Translations under genes and position numbers: made by a program | Part shown: positions 28,657 to 37,899 of the stretch, in pieces | Position numbering within the stretch: position 1 is the stretch's first letter | How the letters are laid out: every line of letters starts with the position of its first letter | Notes under the pieces: generated by a model | Database searches by the model: none | Told to the model about the DNA's origin: nothing | Seen by the model: only the letters and a program-made list of their open reading frames with translations | NCBI RefSeq assembly: GCF_028765545.1 | Contig: NZ_JARACP010000003.1 | Location: forward strand, 143,468-207,467 | DNA length: 64,000 bases | Reading direction: 5' to 3' | Origin: Aliivibrio sp. S4MY1 | Lineage (GTDB): Bacteria; Pseudomonadota; Gammaproteobacteria; Enterobacterales; Vibrionaceae

Positions 28657-29319
28657 CTAAGCCGAAAAAGAGGCTGATAACATATCCATTGTTTTTAAAT
28701 AGTAATTATCTAGAAGTTCTACGGATCTATTTGAATTACGAGATAAAGCGAGCTTCATTAGAGCTTCATGATCTTCTAGGTAGTTGATTTGTGCTTTATA
28801 AATGCTTTGGTTATCAGATTGTAGGTGATGATAGCGCTTAATTTGATTGGTTAATTCTTGATGAAATTTATACATAATAGGCGCATTTGCACCTTCAATG
28901 AGCGCACTGTGGAATGCGGAATGGCGATCTTCCCATTCTTTGATTACATTAACTGATGGCTCCTCTAGGCTTACTTTGCTTAATTTATGAAAGCTAGTAA
29001 GAATGTTTAATTCCCAAGCTTCATCACCATTTGAAATGGATTTTTCCAGTAAAACCTTGCCAACAATTCGTAAACCTTCAAATAGATCTTTTAACTCTGC
29101 TTCTGATATAGAGGCTACCCAACAGCCTTTTTGAGGTTCTAATGTTACGTATTTATTCCAAGATAGCTGCACAAGAGCTTCACGAATAGGGGATGCTCCA
29201 ACGTGGTAACGTTCTTTTAATTCGGCAACAACTAATTTTTGACCAGGTATAAGATCGCCATTAAGGATATCTTGATAGATCATTTTTGATACTTTATCTG
29301 TAAGGGTTGGACTAGACAC
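28657..29319 (-). CDS. GntR-family regulator with FCD domain (CsiR-like)
   Basis: The 220-residue product has an N-terminal winged helix of the GntR type (LIPGQKLVVAELKERYHVGA, SPIREALVQLS). An all-helical FCD ligand domain follows, with the usual metal/ligand histidines in EDRHSAFHSALI and DHEALMKLAL. Relatives repress metabolic genes and release DNA on binding a carboxylic acid. The start is GTG (29319) with only a weak AGAG-type site before it. The target is unknown. It stands alone between convergent units, next to pyruvate kinase. Confidence 0.8.
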   Translation of the reverse strand: MSSPTLTDKVSKMIYQDILNGDLIPGQKLVVAELKERYHVGASPIREALVQLSWNKYVTLEPQKGCWVASISEAELKDLFEGLRIVGKVLLEKSISNGDEAWELNILTSFHKLSKVSLEEPSVNVIKEWEDRHSAFHSALIEGANAPIMYKFHQELTNQIKRYHHLQSDNQSIYKAQINYLEDHEALMKLALSRNSNRSVELLDNYYLKTMDMLSASFSA

Positions 29320-29441
29320 AATAGGCTCTCTTATAAATTCGTATTATTTATGAAAGACATGGAAAATCACATACCGTCACAAATACTGTTATTTATTTCT
29401 AGTATATCGTGTTGTATATATGGCGCAATAAATTTCATAAA

Positions 29442-29467
29442 AAAAGAGGGCGAAGGCCCTCTTTTAT
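29442..29467 (-). terminator. Terminator of pyruvate kinase
   Basis: AAAAGAGGG (29442-29450) pairs with CCCTCTTTT (29457-29465), directly downstream of the pyk stop. Confidence 0.8.
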
Positions 29468-29501
29468 TGAACGTATTGTTAAAGCGATCTAAATAGTCGA
29501 A

Positions 29502-30914
29502 TTATAGTACGTGTACAGATGCTGTGTTTGTTGTGCCTGATGGAACTAGAGCACCAGAAACCATAACAACGATGTCGCCTTTCGCGCCGATACCAGACTC
29601 AAGAGCTAGTTCTTTACCGCGTAGGTAGAATGCATCAGTGCTGTCGATAGAATCAACAACCATTGGTGTAATACCTTTAGAAAGACAAAGCTGCGCAGCA
29701 GTCTTAGTATTAGTTGTTACAGCGATGATTTTAGCTGTTGGGAAGTATTTACGGATTGAGCGAGCTGATTTACCAGCTTCAGTAGCAACAACGATAACAG
29801 GAGCGTTTAGTTTCTCTGCTGTATCTACTGCACCTTTACACACAGCTTCAGTAATACGTAGACGTGGGCTGTCTAGACGAGAGCCTAGCTCTGCTTTTAG
29901 TGCTGAATCTGTACGAGCACAGATTTGAGCCATGATAGTTACCGCTTCAACAGGGTATTTACCTTTAGCTGATTCACCAGAAAGCATTACTGCATCTGTA
30001 CCATCCATGATTGCGTTAGCAACATCACCCGCTTCTGCGCGTGTTGGACGTGGGTTTTTGATCATAGAATCAAGCATTTGAGTTGCAGTGATTACAACTT
30101 TACGTGCACGGTTACATTTTTCGATCATCATCTTCTGAGCGAAGATTACTTCTTCAACTGGGATTTCAACACCAAGATCGCCACGAGCAACCATGATACC
30201 GTCAGAAGCTTCTAGGATTGAATCGAAGTTATCAACACCTTCTTGGTTTTCGATCTTAGAGATGATTTGAATGTTCTCGCCGCCATTAGCAACAAGAAGT
30301 TCACGGATTTCTTTAACGTCTTCTTCTTTACGGATGAAAGAAGCAGCAACGAAATCAACACCTTGCTCACAACCAAATTTAAGGTCAGCTTTATCTTTTT
30401 CAGAAAGAGCAGGAAGTTGAACAGAAACACCAGGAAGGTTAACACCTTTGTTTTCGCCTAGGTCACCGTTGTTAAGAACTTTACATTTAACTTCAGTTTC
30501 AGTTGTCGCAACAACTTCCATTTCGATTAGACCGTCATCAACAAGGATAGTGTTACCAACTTCAAGATCTTTAGCAAAGCCTGGGTAAGTAACAGCAACA
30601 ACGTCTTTATTACCAACAACAGAAATATCTGTTGTGAATGTAAAGTCTTGACCTGCAACTAGAGCAACATCGTCGCCGTTTTCTAGTTTGATTGTACGGA
30701 TCTCAGGACCTTTAGTATCAAGAAGAATAGCAAGTTGCTTGCCAGTGTTTTTCATTACTTGACGTACGTTATCAATACGTTGGCCGTGTTCTGCGAAGTC
30801 GCCGTGTGAGAAGTTTAGGCGCATAACGTTCATGCCAGCATTTGCTAGTTCAGTTAGTTTTTCAACAGATTCAGTTTTTGGGCCGATCGTACAAACGATT
30901 TTGGTCTTTTTCAT
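29502..30914 (-). CDS. pykF: Pyruvate kinase, PykF type
   Basis: The enzyme makes ATP and pyruvate from phosphoenolpyruvate in the last glycolytic step. The 470-residue product begins [20 protein letters not shown]. It has [13 protein letters not shown], the barrel metal site in [25 protein letters not shown] and the catalytic-lysine segment [11 protein letters not shown]. The C-terminal domain ends with [15 protein letters not shown], the effector-loop region. Length and start match the fructose-1,6-bisphosphate-activated PykF group. Confidence 0.95.
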   Translation of the reverse strand: MKKTKIVCTIGPKTESVEKLTELANAGMNVMRLNFSHGDFAEHGQRIDNVRQVMKNTGKQLAILLDTKGPEIRTIKLENGDDVALVAGQDFTFTTDISVVGNKDVVAVTYPGFAKDLEVGNTILVDDGLIEMEVVATTETEVKCKVLNNGDLGENKGVNLPGVSVQLPALSEKDKADLKFGCEQGVDFVAASFIRKEEDVKEIRELLVANGGENIQIISKIENQEGVDNFDSILEASDGIMVARGDLGVEIPVEEVIFAQKMMIEKCNRARKVVITATQMLDSMIKNPRPTRAEAGDVANAIMDGTDAVMLSGESAKGKYPVEAVTIMAQICARTDSALKAELGSRLDSPRLRITEAVCKGAVDTAEKLNAPVIVVATEAGKSARSIRKYFPTAKIIAVTTNTKTAAQLCLSKGITPMVVDSIDSTDAFYLRGKELALESGIGAKGDIVVMVSGALVPSGTTNTASVHVL

Positions 30915-31298
30915 GTGAGAAATCTCTCCAGATGAGTATATTTAAAATGATAAACGCAGTAATGCTCAGCCAATGTTTGAAGTGTTGAAAAATTACAACA
31001 GTTTGTTCTTCAAAAAACACGATAGCTAAGCATTGAAATTCATAATTACCTGTATTTTAGCTCGAAAAGAGTAATGGATTATTGATACAGGTAAACAATT
31101 TGTACTTTAATCACAATATTAAAAACAAATTTACATTACTCGACACAATTTCGAACATGTCTTTTTCGTAAGTTTTTATCTATTTTGACGCAAATTCTAA
31201 CAGCAAAGTCTGTGAAGATCACTTTCTAGTTAGTATGATCTTTGGCAAATATTTATTTTATTACTCGAAATAAAAAAGGCGCATTAAGCGCCTTTATA
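30915..31298. promoter_or_regulatory. pyk upstream region (384-base gap) with inverted repeat
   Basis: A perfect 10-bp inverted repeat TTACCTGTAT (31046-31055) / ATACAGGTAA (31085-31094) with a 29-base spacer lies about 130-180 bases upstream of pyk. The rest is AT-rich. The right end carries the terminator of the neighbouring membrane-protein gene. No gene is seen. Confidence 0.5.
31275..31297 (-). terminator. Terminator of the DUF4870-like gene
   Basis: AAAGGCGC (31275-31282), loop ATTAA, GCGCCTTT (31288-31295), with an A-tract on the left that reads as T on the minus strand. Confidence 0.8.
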
Positions 31299-31703
31299 TT
31301 ATTGATTTTCAATTGGTTGATATGCTTTAAGTTTTTGCATGCCTTTCGCTAATTTAACGAACCAAGTACCAATTGCAAGTACTGAGATTATTGCACCAAT
31401 AACTGGAATTGCAGCATAAATTTTATCAATGATAGAGCTGTCCACCCAGTAGTCAAGACCCGCAGCCATGCCACTCATTGTTGCAGCTGTTACTGCCAAA
31501 ACAACGAAAAATGTTAGGAAAAGAAAAAAACTTTTAATGATTGCGTAGTAATGACTATCAATGACTTCATCATTCGTGCCTTTATTCATTTGGTAGCCCG
31601 CATAAATAATTGCAATAATACCTGAAACCATAAGAGTAATTGGGGTTAGTAGGCTTGCAATATAAGCAAACCAAATACCATTATCTGTTTTCTTTGACAT
31701 CAT
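31299..31703 (-). CDS. Small inner-membrane protein, DUF4870-like
   Basis: The 134-residue protein has about three hydrophobic segments (residues ~12-34, ~52-78 and ~92-112). A conserved-looking cytoplasmic turn ends in DSHYYAIIKSFF, which resembles the SHY/SHF motif of DUF4870 (Tic20-like) proteins. The function is unknown. Two ATG codons in a row offer starts at 31703 or 31700. It stands alone, with its own terminator, between pyk and an acyl-CoA ligase gene. Confidence 0.65.
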   Translation of the reverse strand: MMSKKTDNGIWFAYIASLLTPITLMVSGIIAIIYAGYQMNKGTNDEVIDSHYYAIIKSFFLFLTFFVVLAVTAATMSGMAAGLDYWVDSSIIDKIYAAIPVIGAIISVLAIGTWFVKLAKGMQKLKAYQPIENQ

Positions 31704-31783
31704 ATTTGTCCAGTAATGAAATGAATACTTGCAAGTATATACCTTATTTTTATTATGGGAATATACTTGCGAAGTTGTGGTGT

Positions 31784-33328
31784 TTATTTCAGCATTCTTT
31801 TTAAGATTTTTCCTGTCGCTGTCATTGGTAGAGCTTCAACAATATCAAGATGTTTAGGGCACTTATAATCAGCTAGGTGCTCTTTGCTCCATTTGATTAA
31901 CTCTTTTTCTGAAATAGAGTGGCCTTCTTTTAAAATGACAAATGCTTTAACCTCTTCGCCAAAACGAGGATGTTCAACACCAATCACCGCAACAAGGTGA
32001 ACAGAAGGGTGCTTCATATACACTTCTTCTACTTCTCTTGGATAAATATTGTAACCACCGCTAATAATTAATTCTTTTAAACGGTCAACAACATAGATAT
32101 AGCCTTCATCATCGAAGCGAACAATATCACCGGTGTGAAGCCAACCATCTACAATTGTTTTCGCTGTTTCTTGTGGTTTTTTGTAATAACCTTTCATTAC
32201 ATTATGGCCACGAATGACTAATTCACCTTCTTGGCCAGTTGGAACTTCATGACCATTTTTATCTACTACTTTCATAGTTACACCAGGTAATGGTTGTCCA
32301 ATACTTCCCGGTTTTCGTTCAAACTCTAGATGATTAAATGCAGCAACAGGTGAGGATTCTGATAAACCGTAACCCTCAATAACAGGTACTTGTAGCTTCT
32401 CTTCAAATTGTTTCAATATCTCGACAGGCATGGAAGCGCCACCTGAGATTGCTACCTTCAGAGTTTGTGCTATTTCTTTAAGATAAGCGGCTGGGTGTTT
32501 TTCTGCATAAGCTAATAGGCCGATAAACATGGTTGGAACACCCGCTAAGTGCGTCACCTTATGTTCATGTATCTGTTGAATTACCGTCTTTGGTACAAAG
32601 CGAGGAATAAGAACTAAAGCACTACCAGCAAGGATAGAGGTGTTCATTATCAGTGATTGACCAAAAGTATGGAAAAGAGGAAGTATAGCGATACTAACAT
32701 CTGTGCCTTTTTGATTGGTTAATGCTTGGCAAGCCTGTGCATTACATAACATATTACTTTGGCTTAATTCGGCTCCTTTTGCAGCGCCTGTTGTTCCTGA
32801 TGTGTATAGAATTACACAGCTGTCTTCTGCGGAACGATATACAGTTTCAAAGGTTTTTCTGCCTGTTTCTAACCATTGATTAAAAGAGTGAGCAGCTGTT
32901 GGTTTTTGAGAGTCTGGTGTGGTTTCGATAAGGATAAAGTGTTCACAAAAATCGGCTTTTGTGTAGCCTTCGTAACCAAATTGGCCGATAGGCATTGCAT
33001 CTGAACCTTGATATGAAATCAGAGCTACGGCATCAGAATCTTTTAAGTGGTAAGCCACTTCTTCGCCTTTTAGCATGACATTTAAAGGAACAACAACAGC
33101 CCCTATTTTTTGAATCGCATAATAAGCAATAACGAATTCTGGCGTATTAGGGCAAGAGAGTGCGATTTTTTCGTTTGGTTTAATATTTAACTGACTTAAG
33201 TGATCCGCAATGGCGTTCACTTTTTGATTTAATTCTTGATAAGTAATTTTCTGATCTTGAAGGATTAAAGCGATATTGTTTGGACGAAAAGTGGCGTTGC
33301 GCTCAAGATTATTGGCTAAATTGTACAT
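31784..33328 (-). CDS. Long-chain fatty-acid/acyl-CoA ligase
   Basis: This 514-residue AMP-forming ligase is a second ANL-family member, distinct from the one at 23871. It has YTSGTTGAAKGAELSQ (ATP loop), EGYGLSESSPV, TGDIVRFDDEGY and the C-terminal catalytic lysine in PMTATGKILKRMLK. The length and motifs are those of bacterial LcfA/B-type fatty-acid-CoA ligases. Its preferred chain length cannot be told. No beta-oxidation genes are adjacent. Confidence 0.88.
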   Translation of the reverse strand: MYNLANNLERNATFRPNNIALILQDQKITYQELNQKVNAIADHLSQLNIKPNEKIALSCPNTPEFVIAYYAIQKIGAVVVPLNVMLKGEEVAYHLKDSDAVALISYQGSDAMPIGQFGYEGYTKADFCEHFILIETTPDSQKPTAAHSFNQWLETGRKTFETVYRSAEDSCVILYTSGTTGAAKGAELSQSNMLCNAQACQALTNQKGTDVSIAILPLFHTFGQSLIMNTSILAGSALVLIPRFVPKTVIQQIHEHKVTHLAGVPTMFIGLLAYAEKHPAAYLKEIAQTLKVAISGGASMPVEILKQFEEKLQVPVIEGYGLSESSPVAAFNHLEFERKPGSIGQPLPGVTMKVVDKNGHEVPTGQEGELVIRGHNVMKGYYKKPQETAKTIVDGWLHTGDIVRFDDEGYIYVVDRLKELIISGGYNIYPREVEEVYMKHPSVHLVAVIGVEHPRFGEEVKAFVILKEGHSISEKELIKWSKEHLADYKCPKHLDIVEALPMTATGKILKRMLK

Positions 33329-33470
33329 AGTTAACCTTTATTGTTATTAGTAAATATTGAATGTCTGGAAGTGTATATCAAGAAAGAAATAAAAGCAGAG
33401 AGGAAAAAACATTTTATTCGTTTATTAAGAATAAGAGCAAAGGTTGAGATACCAATGCTCTATGTTGCCA

Positions 33471-34079
33471 TTAAAACTTATAAGAAGCACCGACATATAA
33501 AGAGTCTAAAGCGTATAGGTTCGTTTCTGTTGTTACTCCACTACCGCTTTGGTAATCAAGATATTCAACGGCATACATATCCATCTCATAAGCTGCTCTA
33601 AATTGAACACCTTCTAAAGCTTCTGGAGAGTACTCAACACCAAACCCAAATTTAAAAGCCACTCCGCTATCGTCAGTTAATTGCTCTTCATTTTGATTTA
33701 AATCTAAACTTGACATACCAATCAAGCCAAAAGGTCTAATGCCATTTGTAAAGGTATAACCTAAGTTTGCAGCTAAGGAAATAGACGTTGGCTTCATTGA
33801 ATAACTACCAACTTTCGCTTTGGCTGTACCATAGTCGGTATATGTGCCTTCAATACCAACTATTTTATTGAATTGATAGCCTAAATAAATTTTTGTTGAG
33901 TTGCCATCAGCTTCTGCAGAGAGAAGGTTATCATTATTGTCATTCCAAGAGTCTTCTTCTGAATAACCAAATGTTCCGAAACCTGCTCCCACATAAAAGC
34001 CGCTAACTTTAGGTTGATCGTTAGCAAGAGCATAGAAAGAAGTGGTGGAGATAAGAAGGGGGAAAAGTAGTCGTTTCAT
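33471..34079 (-). CDS. Outer-membrane beta-barrel protein (OmpA-like/OmpX-like porin fold)
   Basis: The 202-residue product starts MKRLLFPLLISTTSFYALAN, a signal peptide cleaved near residue 19. Alternating strands follow (VSGFYVGAGFGTFGYSE, KIYLGYQFNKIVGIEGTYTD), and it ends in the aromatic strand LYVGASYKF expected for an eight-stranded barrel. ATG 34079 is chosen over 34109 because GGAG lies 7 bases before it and it gives the proper signal. The function is unknown; such proteins act as envelope or adhesion factors. Confidence 0.82.
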   Translation of the reverse strand: MKRLLFPLLISTTSFYALANDQPKVSGFYVGAGFGTFGYSEEDSWNDNNDNLLSAEADGNSTKIYLGYQFNKIVGIEGTYTDYGTAKAKVGSYSMKPTSISLAANLGYTFTNGIRPFGLIGMSSLDLNQNEEQLTDDSGVAFKFGFGVEYSPEALEGVQFRAAYEMDMYAVEYLDYQSGSGVTTETNLYALDSLYVGASYKF

Positions 34080-34263
34080 TGATAGCTCCATGATCAAAGT
34101 AATTATCAACCAGTATAGGTAGCTTTATTGAATATCCAAATTATTAATGGCTTTTTGTGATCTATTGATAGTGCGATTGGTTCTTTGATAGTGCTATTTG
34201 CTATTTTTCATTGGACGAGAGATCTTGAATAATAGTATTCGAATGATTTCTAGGATGGAGTAT

Positions 34264-34413
34264 ATGAATAAAAAAGGATTATTAGCGATTGTTATTGCAT
34301 TGATTATTGCTGCCGTATGTACTTCAGGGCTGATGAGGGCAGCAATAGAATTATCTATATTTTTACTCTTGGTGGGCTACTTATTAATCATCAAGAAAAA
34401 GAAGATAAATTAA
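34264..34413 (+). CDS. Small two-helix membrane protein, 49 residues
   Basis: The peptide MNKKGLLAIVIALIIAAVCT, then a second hydrophobic run ending LLLVGYLLIIKKKKIN, gives two predicted membrane helices and a lysine-rich tail. ATG 34264 is preferred because AGGATGGAG stands directly before it; the open frame extends upstream to 34198 without a better site. I do not recognise the family. It ends just before the terminator that once served the tRNA on the other strand. Confidence 0.55.
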   Translation: MNKKGLLAIVIALIIAAVCTSGLMRAAIELSIFLLLVGYLLIIKKKKIN

Positions 34414-34418
34414 AAAGT

Positions 34419-34456
34419 AAAAAGGCTGATAAGTAAAAATACTTATCAGCCTTTTT
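34419..34456. terminator. Long bidirectional terminator, ancestral tRNA-Ile terminator
   Basis: AAAAAGGCTGATAAGT (34419-34434) pairs exactly with ACTTATCAGCCTTTTT (34441-34456). On the minus strand it begins 4 bases beyond the left attachment repeat. Before the island inserted it would therefore have stood directly behind the tRNA 3' end. Confidence 0.88.
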
Positions 34457-34460
34457 CTAA

Positions 34461-34488
34461 TTTGGTGGCCCTCCCAGATTTGAACTGG
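34461..34488. repeat. Left attachment site of the island (tRNA 3'-end copy)
   Basis: These 28 bases repeat the 29 bases at 53347-53375 (3' end of the tRNA gene) with a single missing C (GGCCCTCC versus GGCCCCTCC). Similarity stops after AACTGG. Confidence 0.92.
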
Positions 34489-34604
34489 TTCTGTAATTGG
34501 TTGTTATTAATTATTAATATCGGTTTAAATTTTAGCTATTGTTACAACTGTTGTTACTAAAGTGATTTGTTGTGATTAAAATGAATATAATGTCATGTTC
34601 ATTT

Positions 34605-35300
34605 TTAATTACTTAGATATTCATCTAACTCACTTTTTGCTTTCTCTGCTTCTTCCTGATATTTGATACAGTCTTCTTTCGATTGCTTGAGCTGACTCTT
34701 TAATTCTCTTAGCTCGTTCTTTAGATATTCATTTTCATCTGTAAGCTCTTGAGGGGAATTTTGTTCTAGTTCTTTATCTCGCAATCTTTCAGTAGTAGCT
34801 TCTAATTTCGTTTTGAGTTCATCAACTTTGAACATATCACTGATCGATTGAGTTAGATATTTAATCGAATAACCATCGTCATCTTTAGCCTCTATTACCC
34901 TTAGTAACTTTCTGATTTTTACTTCTAGCTTGTCTATGTCATCAGTTTGTTTTACTAATTCTTCGATAACTTTACTACGAGTAACATCATTTTTCTTAGC
35001 CAATTGATTGACTCTTTTAGTTACTGCACCTGATAGAGAATAGGTTTGGTTTTTAGATTCTTTTGAGTAGCTATTCCATGCACTTCTAGCTTTACTAATA
35101 CGCTCTCTTTCTTCCGCTGTGTTCTCCAATGAACCCCATGTATTTTTTATTAACTCTAAAAATTCTAGTCCTTCAGTATCAAAAATATCTTCGTTAAACC
35201 ACCCCTTGTTATCCAAGTATTGCTGTAACCATACAGCTTGTTTATCTGTATTTGATATCCAACTCAAACGTTCATCTAATCCCTTCAATGTATAACTCAT
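34605..35300 (-). CDS. Ribbon-helix-helix/coiled-coil DNA-binding protein, MatP-like layout
   Basis: The 231-residue protein has three visible parts. First is a helical N-terminus (residues 1-80). Second is a ribbon-helix-helix-like core around residues 86-118 (TYSLSGAVTKRVNQLAKKND, then VTRSKVIEELVKQ). Third is a long charged coiled coil from about 120 to the end. This order (helical bundle, RHH, coiled coil) is that of MatP, which binds matS sites and organises the Ter region. The similarity is seen by eye only. AAGG lies 7 bases before the ATG. It is divergent from the next gene and could regulate the island or organise its DNA. Confidence 0.55.
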   Translation of the reverse strand: MSYTLKGLDERLSWISNTDKQAVWLQQYLDNKGWFNEDIFDTEGLEFLELIKNTWGSLENTAEERERISKARSAWNSYSKESKNQTYSLSGAVTKRVNQLAKKNDVTRSKVIEELVKQTDDIDKLEVKIRKLLRVIEAKDDDGYSIKYLTQSISDMFKVDELKTKLEATTERLRDKELEQNSPQELTDENEYLKNELRELKSQLKQSKEDCIKYQEEAEKAKSELDEYLSN

Positions 35301-35340
35301 CAGTAAACCTTATGCATTCAAATATTTAATTTTTCAACTA

Positions 35341-35423
35341 TAACACCTCTGCTTGTAGAATACGTAATACCTCTGCGTTATCATTATTGGGATTTATACT
35401 TTTAGCGCAGGGTAAACCTCTCC
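35341..35423. repeat. Short direct repeats in the divergent intergenic region
   Basis: TAACACCTCTGC (35341-35352) and TAATACCTCTGC (35365-35376) match at 11/12 with a 24-base period. A weaker TAAACCTCTCC lies at 35413-35423. They sit between two divergent island genes and could be operators or iterons. Confidence 0.4.
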
Positions 35424-35472
35424 TAAAATTCATTTTAACCCCTAGTTATTTCGATATGTATAAGGGTATATT

Positions 35473-37014
35473 TTGAACATAGATAATCTTAAGTTTGATG
35501 AAAAAATACTTTTAATTAATTTAATAGTTAAATATAAAGCTGAATGTGAATGCATACGCGAGTGTGAATGTGGGTGTGATTTTAGTGAGCGGTTAGATAG
35601 GTTTTCAGAGAGATATAATGTGAGTTTAAACAATGTAGTCTCTTTATTTTCCAAATTGAATAAGAACGGTTTTCTCATTAAAGAAAGGCGTTATCCTGAA
35701 AAAAATAAAGCTAAGTATAGATATAGTTTAAAGCATAATTTAATGGATTGGCTTGGGGGTGAGCTTGTATTAGGTGCACGAGAAAAAACAAGTGACTTTA
35801 AGTTTTTTTTACGAGAAATGGAGAATAGATACCCTAATGCTAACCGTACCATTTCGGCAGGTCAGCGATGGCTTTTATTGATATTAATTGCTCATCAAGA
35901 TGAGTTTGGAACTGTTACGCATTTGACGATTAATGATCTGTGTTATCTGATGGGAGGGATAAGTGAGGGACAATTCAAGCGGATTCAAAAAAAATCAATA
36001 GACGCTGAGCTTATCTCTGTTTTGAAAACCAGTGCTACATTCTTTAATGAAGTTAAGAATGTTTATGTATTGAAGGGAGTTAAGGGAAAAAAAATAAAGG
36101 ACATTAAACAGCAGGAATTATTATCGCCTTGCCTGCCTAATGCGATAGATCTATTTGATAAACTTTATTTAAACCATGAGCATTATAAATCAGCATATCG
36201 TTACATAGTTAAAGAAGACCAAGACATCCAAATATTACTCATATTAAAACCTATAACAGAGAAAGAGAGAGATTTTTTCCGCCAAAAATACTACAGCAGA
36301 AATGCATGGGATACAGGTGACCTAATGCAAATTAAATTAAATCGGATAGCCTCTAAGATATTAAGTGAATGCTGGGATGATCTTTTAATTTCTCAACAAG
36401 ACATTGCCAAAAAGAGGGCTATTTGTAAGCAAAAAAAGTATTCAGAACAAGAACGACATGATTTCATACAGGCTCGTAGGTTCGAACTATTGAAAGTTAA
36501 GCTAAGTCAAAAACATTCAATATATGAGCTATTACATTGGGATAAGCTACTTACTAAAGGGATGCTTAAAACATTAATGTGTGTATCGGATGATGATTTA
36601 ACTTGTTGCCTCATGTATGGGCTGTATCAAAAGAGTGAGGTTGATATTACTAATTTAGAGATTAAATATGGAGAAGAACAAATTATTGCGTTGCGTTTAT
36701 ATGTTTTATTAGTACAAGGAATGGTGGCATTTTCTATAGGAATTGCTTATCAATATGCCTCGTTATTGATACAAAATGGTTGGATTAATGTCAATAAACA
36801 AAACAACCGATATCATCATATTATTACCTCTAATAATATTCCCCGGACTTTTAAAGTCCATGGTGAGGTCGTGCCGCTGCTTTCGATTCATTCTTACTTT
36901 CCAAATGAAAAAGAAAATGAATTTTATCATGTGATTAATTACTTAAAAAATAAGACGGAGAAAAAGAAAATAACATATAAACGCACGATGATTGAGTCAA
37001 CGCTCATCACCTAA
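35473..37014 (+). CDS. Large island protein of unknown function, winged-helix-like with Cys cluster
   Basis: The 513-residue protein is not recognised. Its N-terminus (residues 8-85) reads like a replication-initiator or regulator winged helix (FDEKILLINLIVKYK ... SLFSKLNKNGFLIKERRYPE). It is interrupted by five closely spaced cysteines (25, 27, 31, 33, 35; ECECIRECECGCDF) that might bind metal. A second helical, HTH-like region follows at about 125-185. It has no signal peptide or membrane segment and is rich in Lys/Ile. The TTG start has AAGGG 6 bases before it. The base composition is AT-rich, as in imported DNA. Confidence 0.6.
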   Translation: MNIDNLKFDEKILLINLIVKYKAECECIRECECGCDFSERLDRFSERYNVSLNNVVSLFSKLNKNGFLIKERRYPEKNKAKYRYSLKHNLMDWLGGELVLGAREKTSDFKFFLREMENRYPNANRTISAGQRWLLLILIAHQDEFGTVTHLTINDLCYLMGGISEGQFKRIQKKSIDAELISVLKTSATFFNEVKNVYVLKGVKGKKIKDIKQQELLSPCLPNAIDLFDKLYLNHEHYKSAYRYIVKEDQDIQILLILKPITEKERDFFRQKYYSRNAWDTGDLMQIKLNRIASKILSECWDDLLISQQDIAKKRAICKQKKYSEQERHDFIQARRFELLKVKLSQKHSIYELLHWDKLLTKGMLKTLMCVSDDDLTCCLMYGLYQKSEVDITNLEIKYGEEQIIALRLYVLLVQGMVAFSIGIAYQYASLLIQNGWINVNKQNNRYHHIITSNNIPRTFKVHGEVVPLLSIHSYFPNEKENEFYHVINYLKNKTEKKKITYKRTMIESTLIT

Positions 37015-37241
37015 CGTCAGAGTGATTTCATTTCTGCTATCCTGTGAATGTCTAGGGTGTTTTTGATTAATGCCCTTAACATCCTTTAGGTAACAACATT
37101 AGTGTAGTGTTGGATATAATATTATATATGTTCTTTCTTAATACATACTCATTACTCATTTGATTAACGTTACTCCTTATCACCAATAAAAAATAATCTA
37201 TTCAACTATTCCTTTGAGACTAACTTTGAAGGAATAACAAC

Positions 37242-37880
37242 ATGACTAATCAAATACATCCATGCTCACTGTATAAGCAAGGCGAAGGCTTAAATTATCA
37301 ATACCTAACTACTTTAGATAATACTGTTCAGGATATGCTAGACGATTACACAAGAGTCTTTGCATTAAGAGTAGATTTACACTTACCTGATAATGACCTA
37401 ATCAATCAGTCTAGATTAATAACTCGTTTTATTAGTTCACTTAAAGCACAACTCAAAGCCTATGAATCAAAACGTAGTAAGCTAGGTACTCGTATTTACC
37501 CTAATACCTTACGTTATGTATGGGCGAGAGAAATAGGCACAGAGAACGAACTAGAGCACTACCATTTACTATTGCTATTTAACAAAGACGCTTATCACCT
37601 ATTAGGTAATTATCGGGTAGTAGGAACATTAGCGAATCGAATACAGCAAGCGTGGTTTAGTGCATTAGGTGAAGCAGTAGCTAGTGAATCAGGGTTAGTA
37701 CACTTCCCTAAGAATGGCAGTTATTACATTGATGGTAATTCACCTTATTATGAAGACCAGCTAGATAGCCTAATGTATAGAGCCAGTTACTTGTGTAAGA
37801 AACAAACCAAAGTTATTTCATCTAGAGTACGTTCGTTTGGTGCTAGTCCTCGTATCGTCGTAAAAAGGGCTTTTAGTTAA
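37242..37880 (+). CDS. Inovirus Gp2-type (YagK/YfjJ) protein, putative replication initiator
   Basis: The 212-residue protein matches by eye the inovirus Gp2/YagK-YfjJ C-terminal family found in satellite phages and islands. Characteristic features are the strand FALRVDLHLPDND, the H-x-H strand ELEHYHLLLLFNK (HUH-like), and the end segment MYRASYLCKKQTK. The resemblance to rolling-circle Rep proteins suggests replication of the excised island, but no activity is proven for this group. GAAGGA precedes the ATG. Structured DNA follows immediately. Confidence 0.7.
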   Translation: MTNQIHPCSLYKQGEGLNYQYLTTLDNTVQDMLDDYTRVFALRVDLHLPDNDLINQSRLITRFISSLKAQLKAYESKRSKLGTRIYPNTLRYVWAREIGTENELEHYHLLLLFNKDAYHLLGNYRVVGTLANRIQQAWFSALGEAVASESGLVHFPKNGSYYIDGNSPYYEDQLDSLMYRASYLCKKQTKVISSRVRSFGASPRIVVKRAFS

Positions 37881-37899
37881 TAATATAGTATCTAAATCA

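Noticed and set aside
34461-34488. Second tRNA gene at the left island border
   Set aside because: Only the 3' third of a tRNA is present, with a base missing and no anticodon or D arm; it is an attachment repeat.
35553-35590. Possible CRISPR or satellite repeat (GAATGTG/GAGTGTG units)
   Set aside because: Units are 7-12 bases, contiguous, in frame within a coding region and encode a Cys-rich stretch; there are no spacers.
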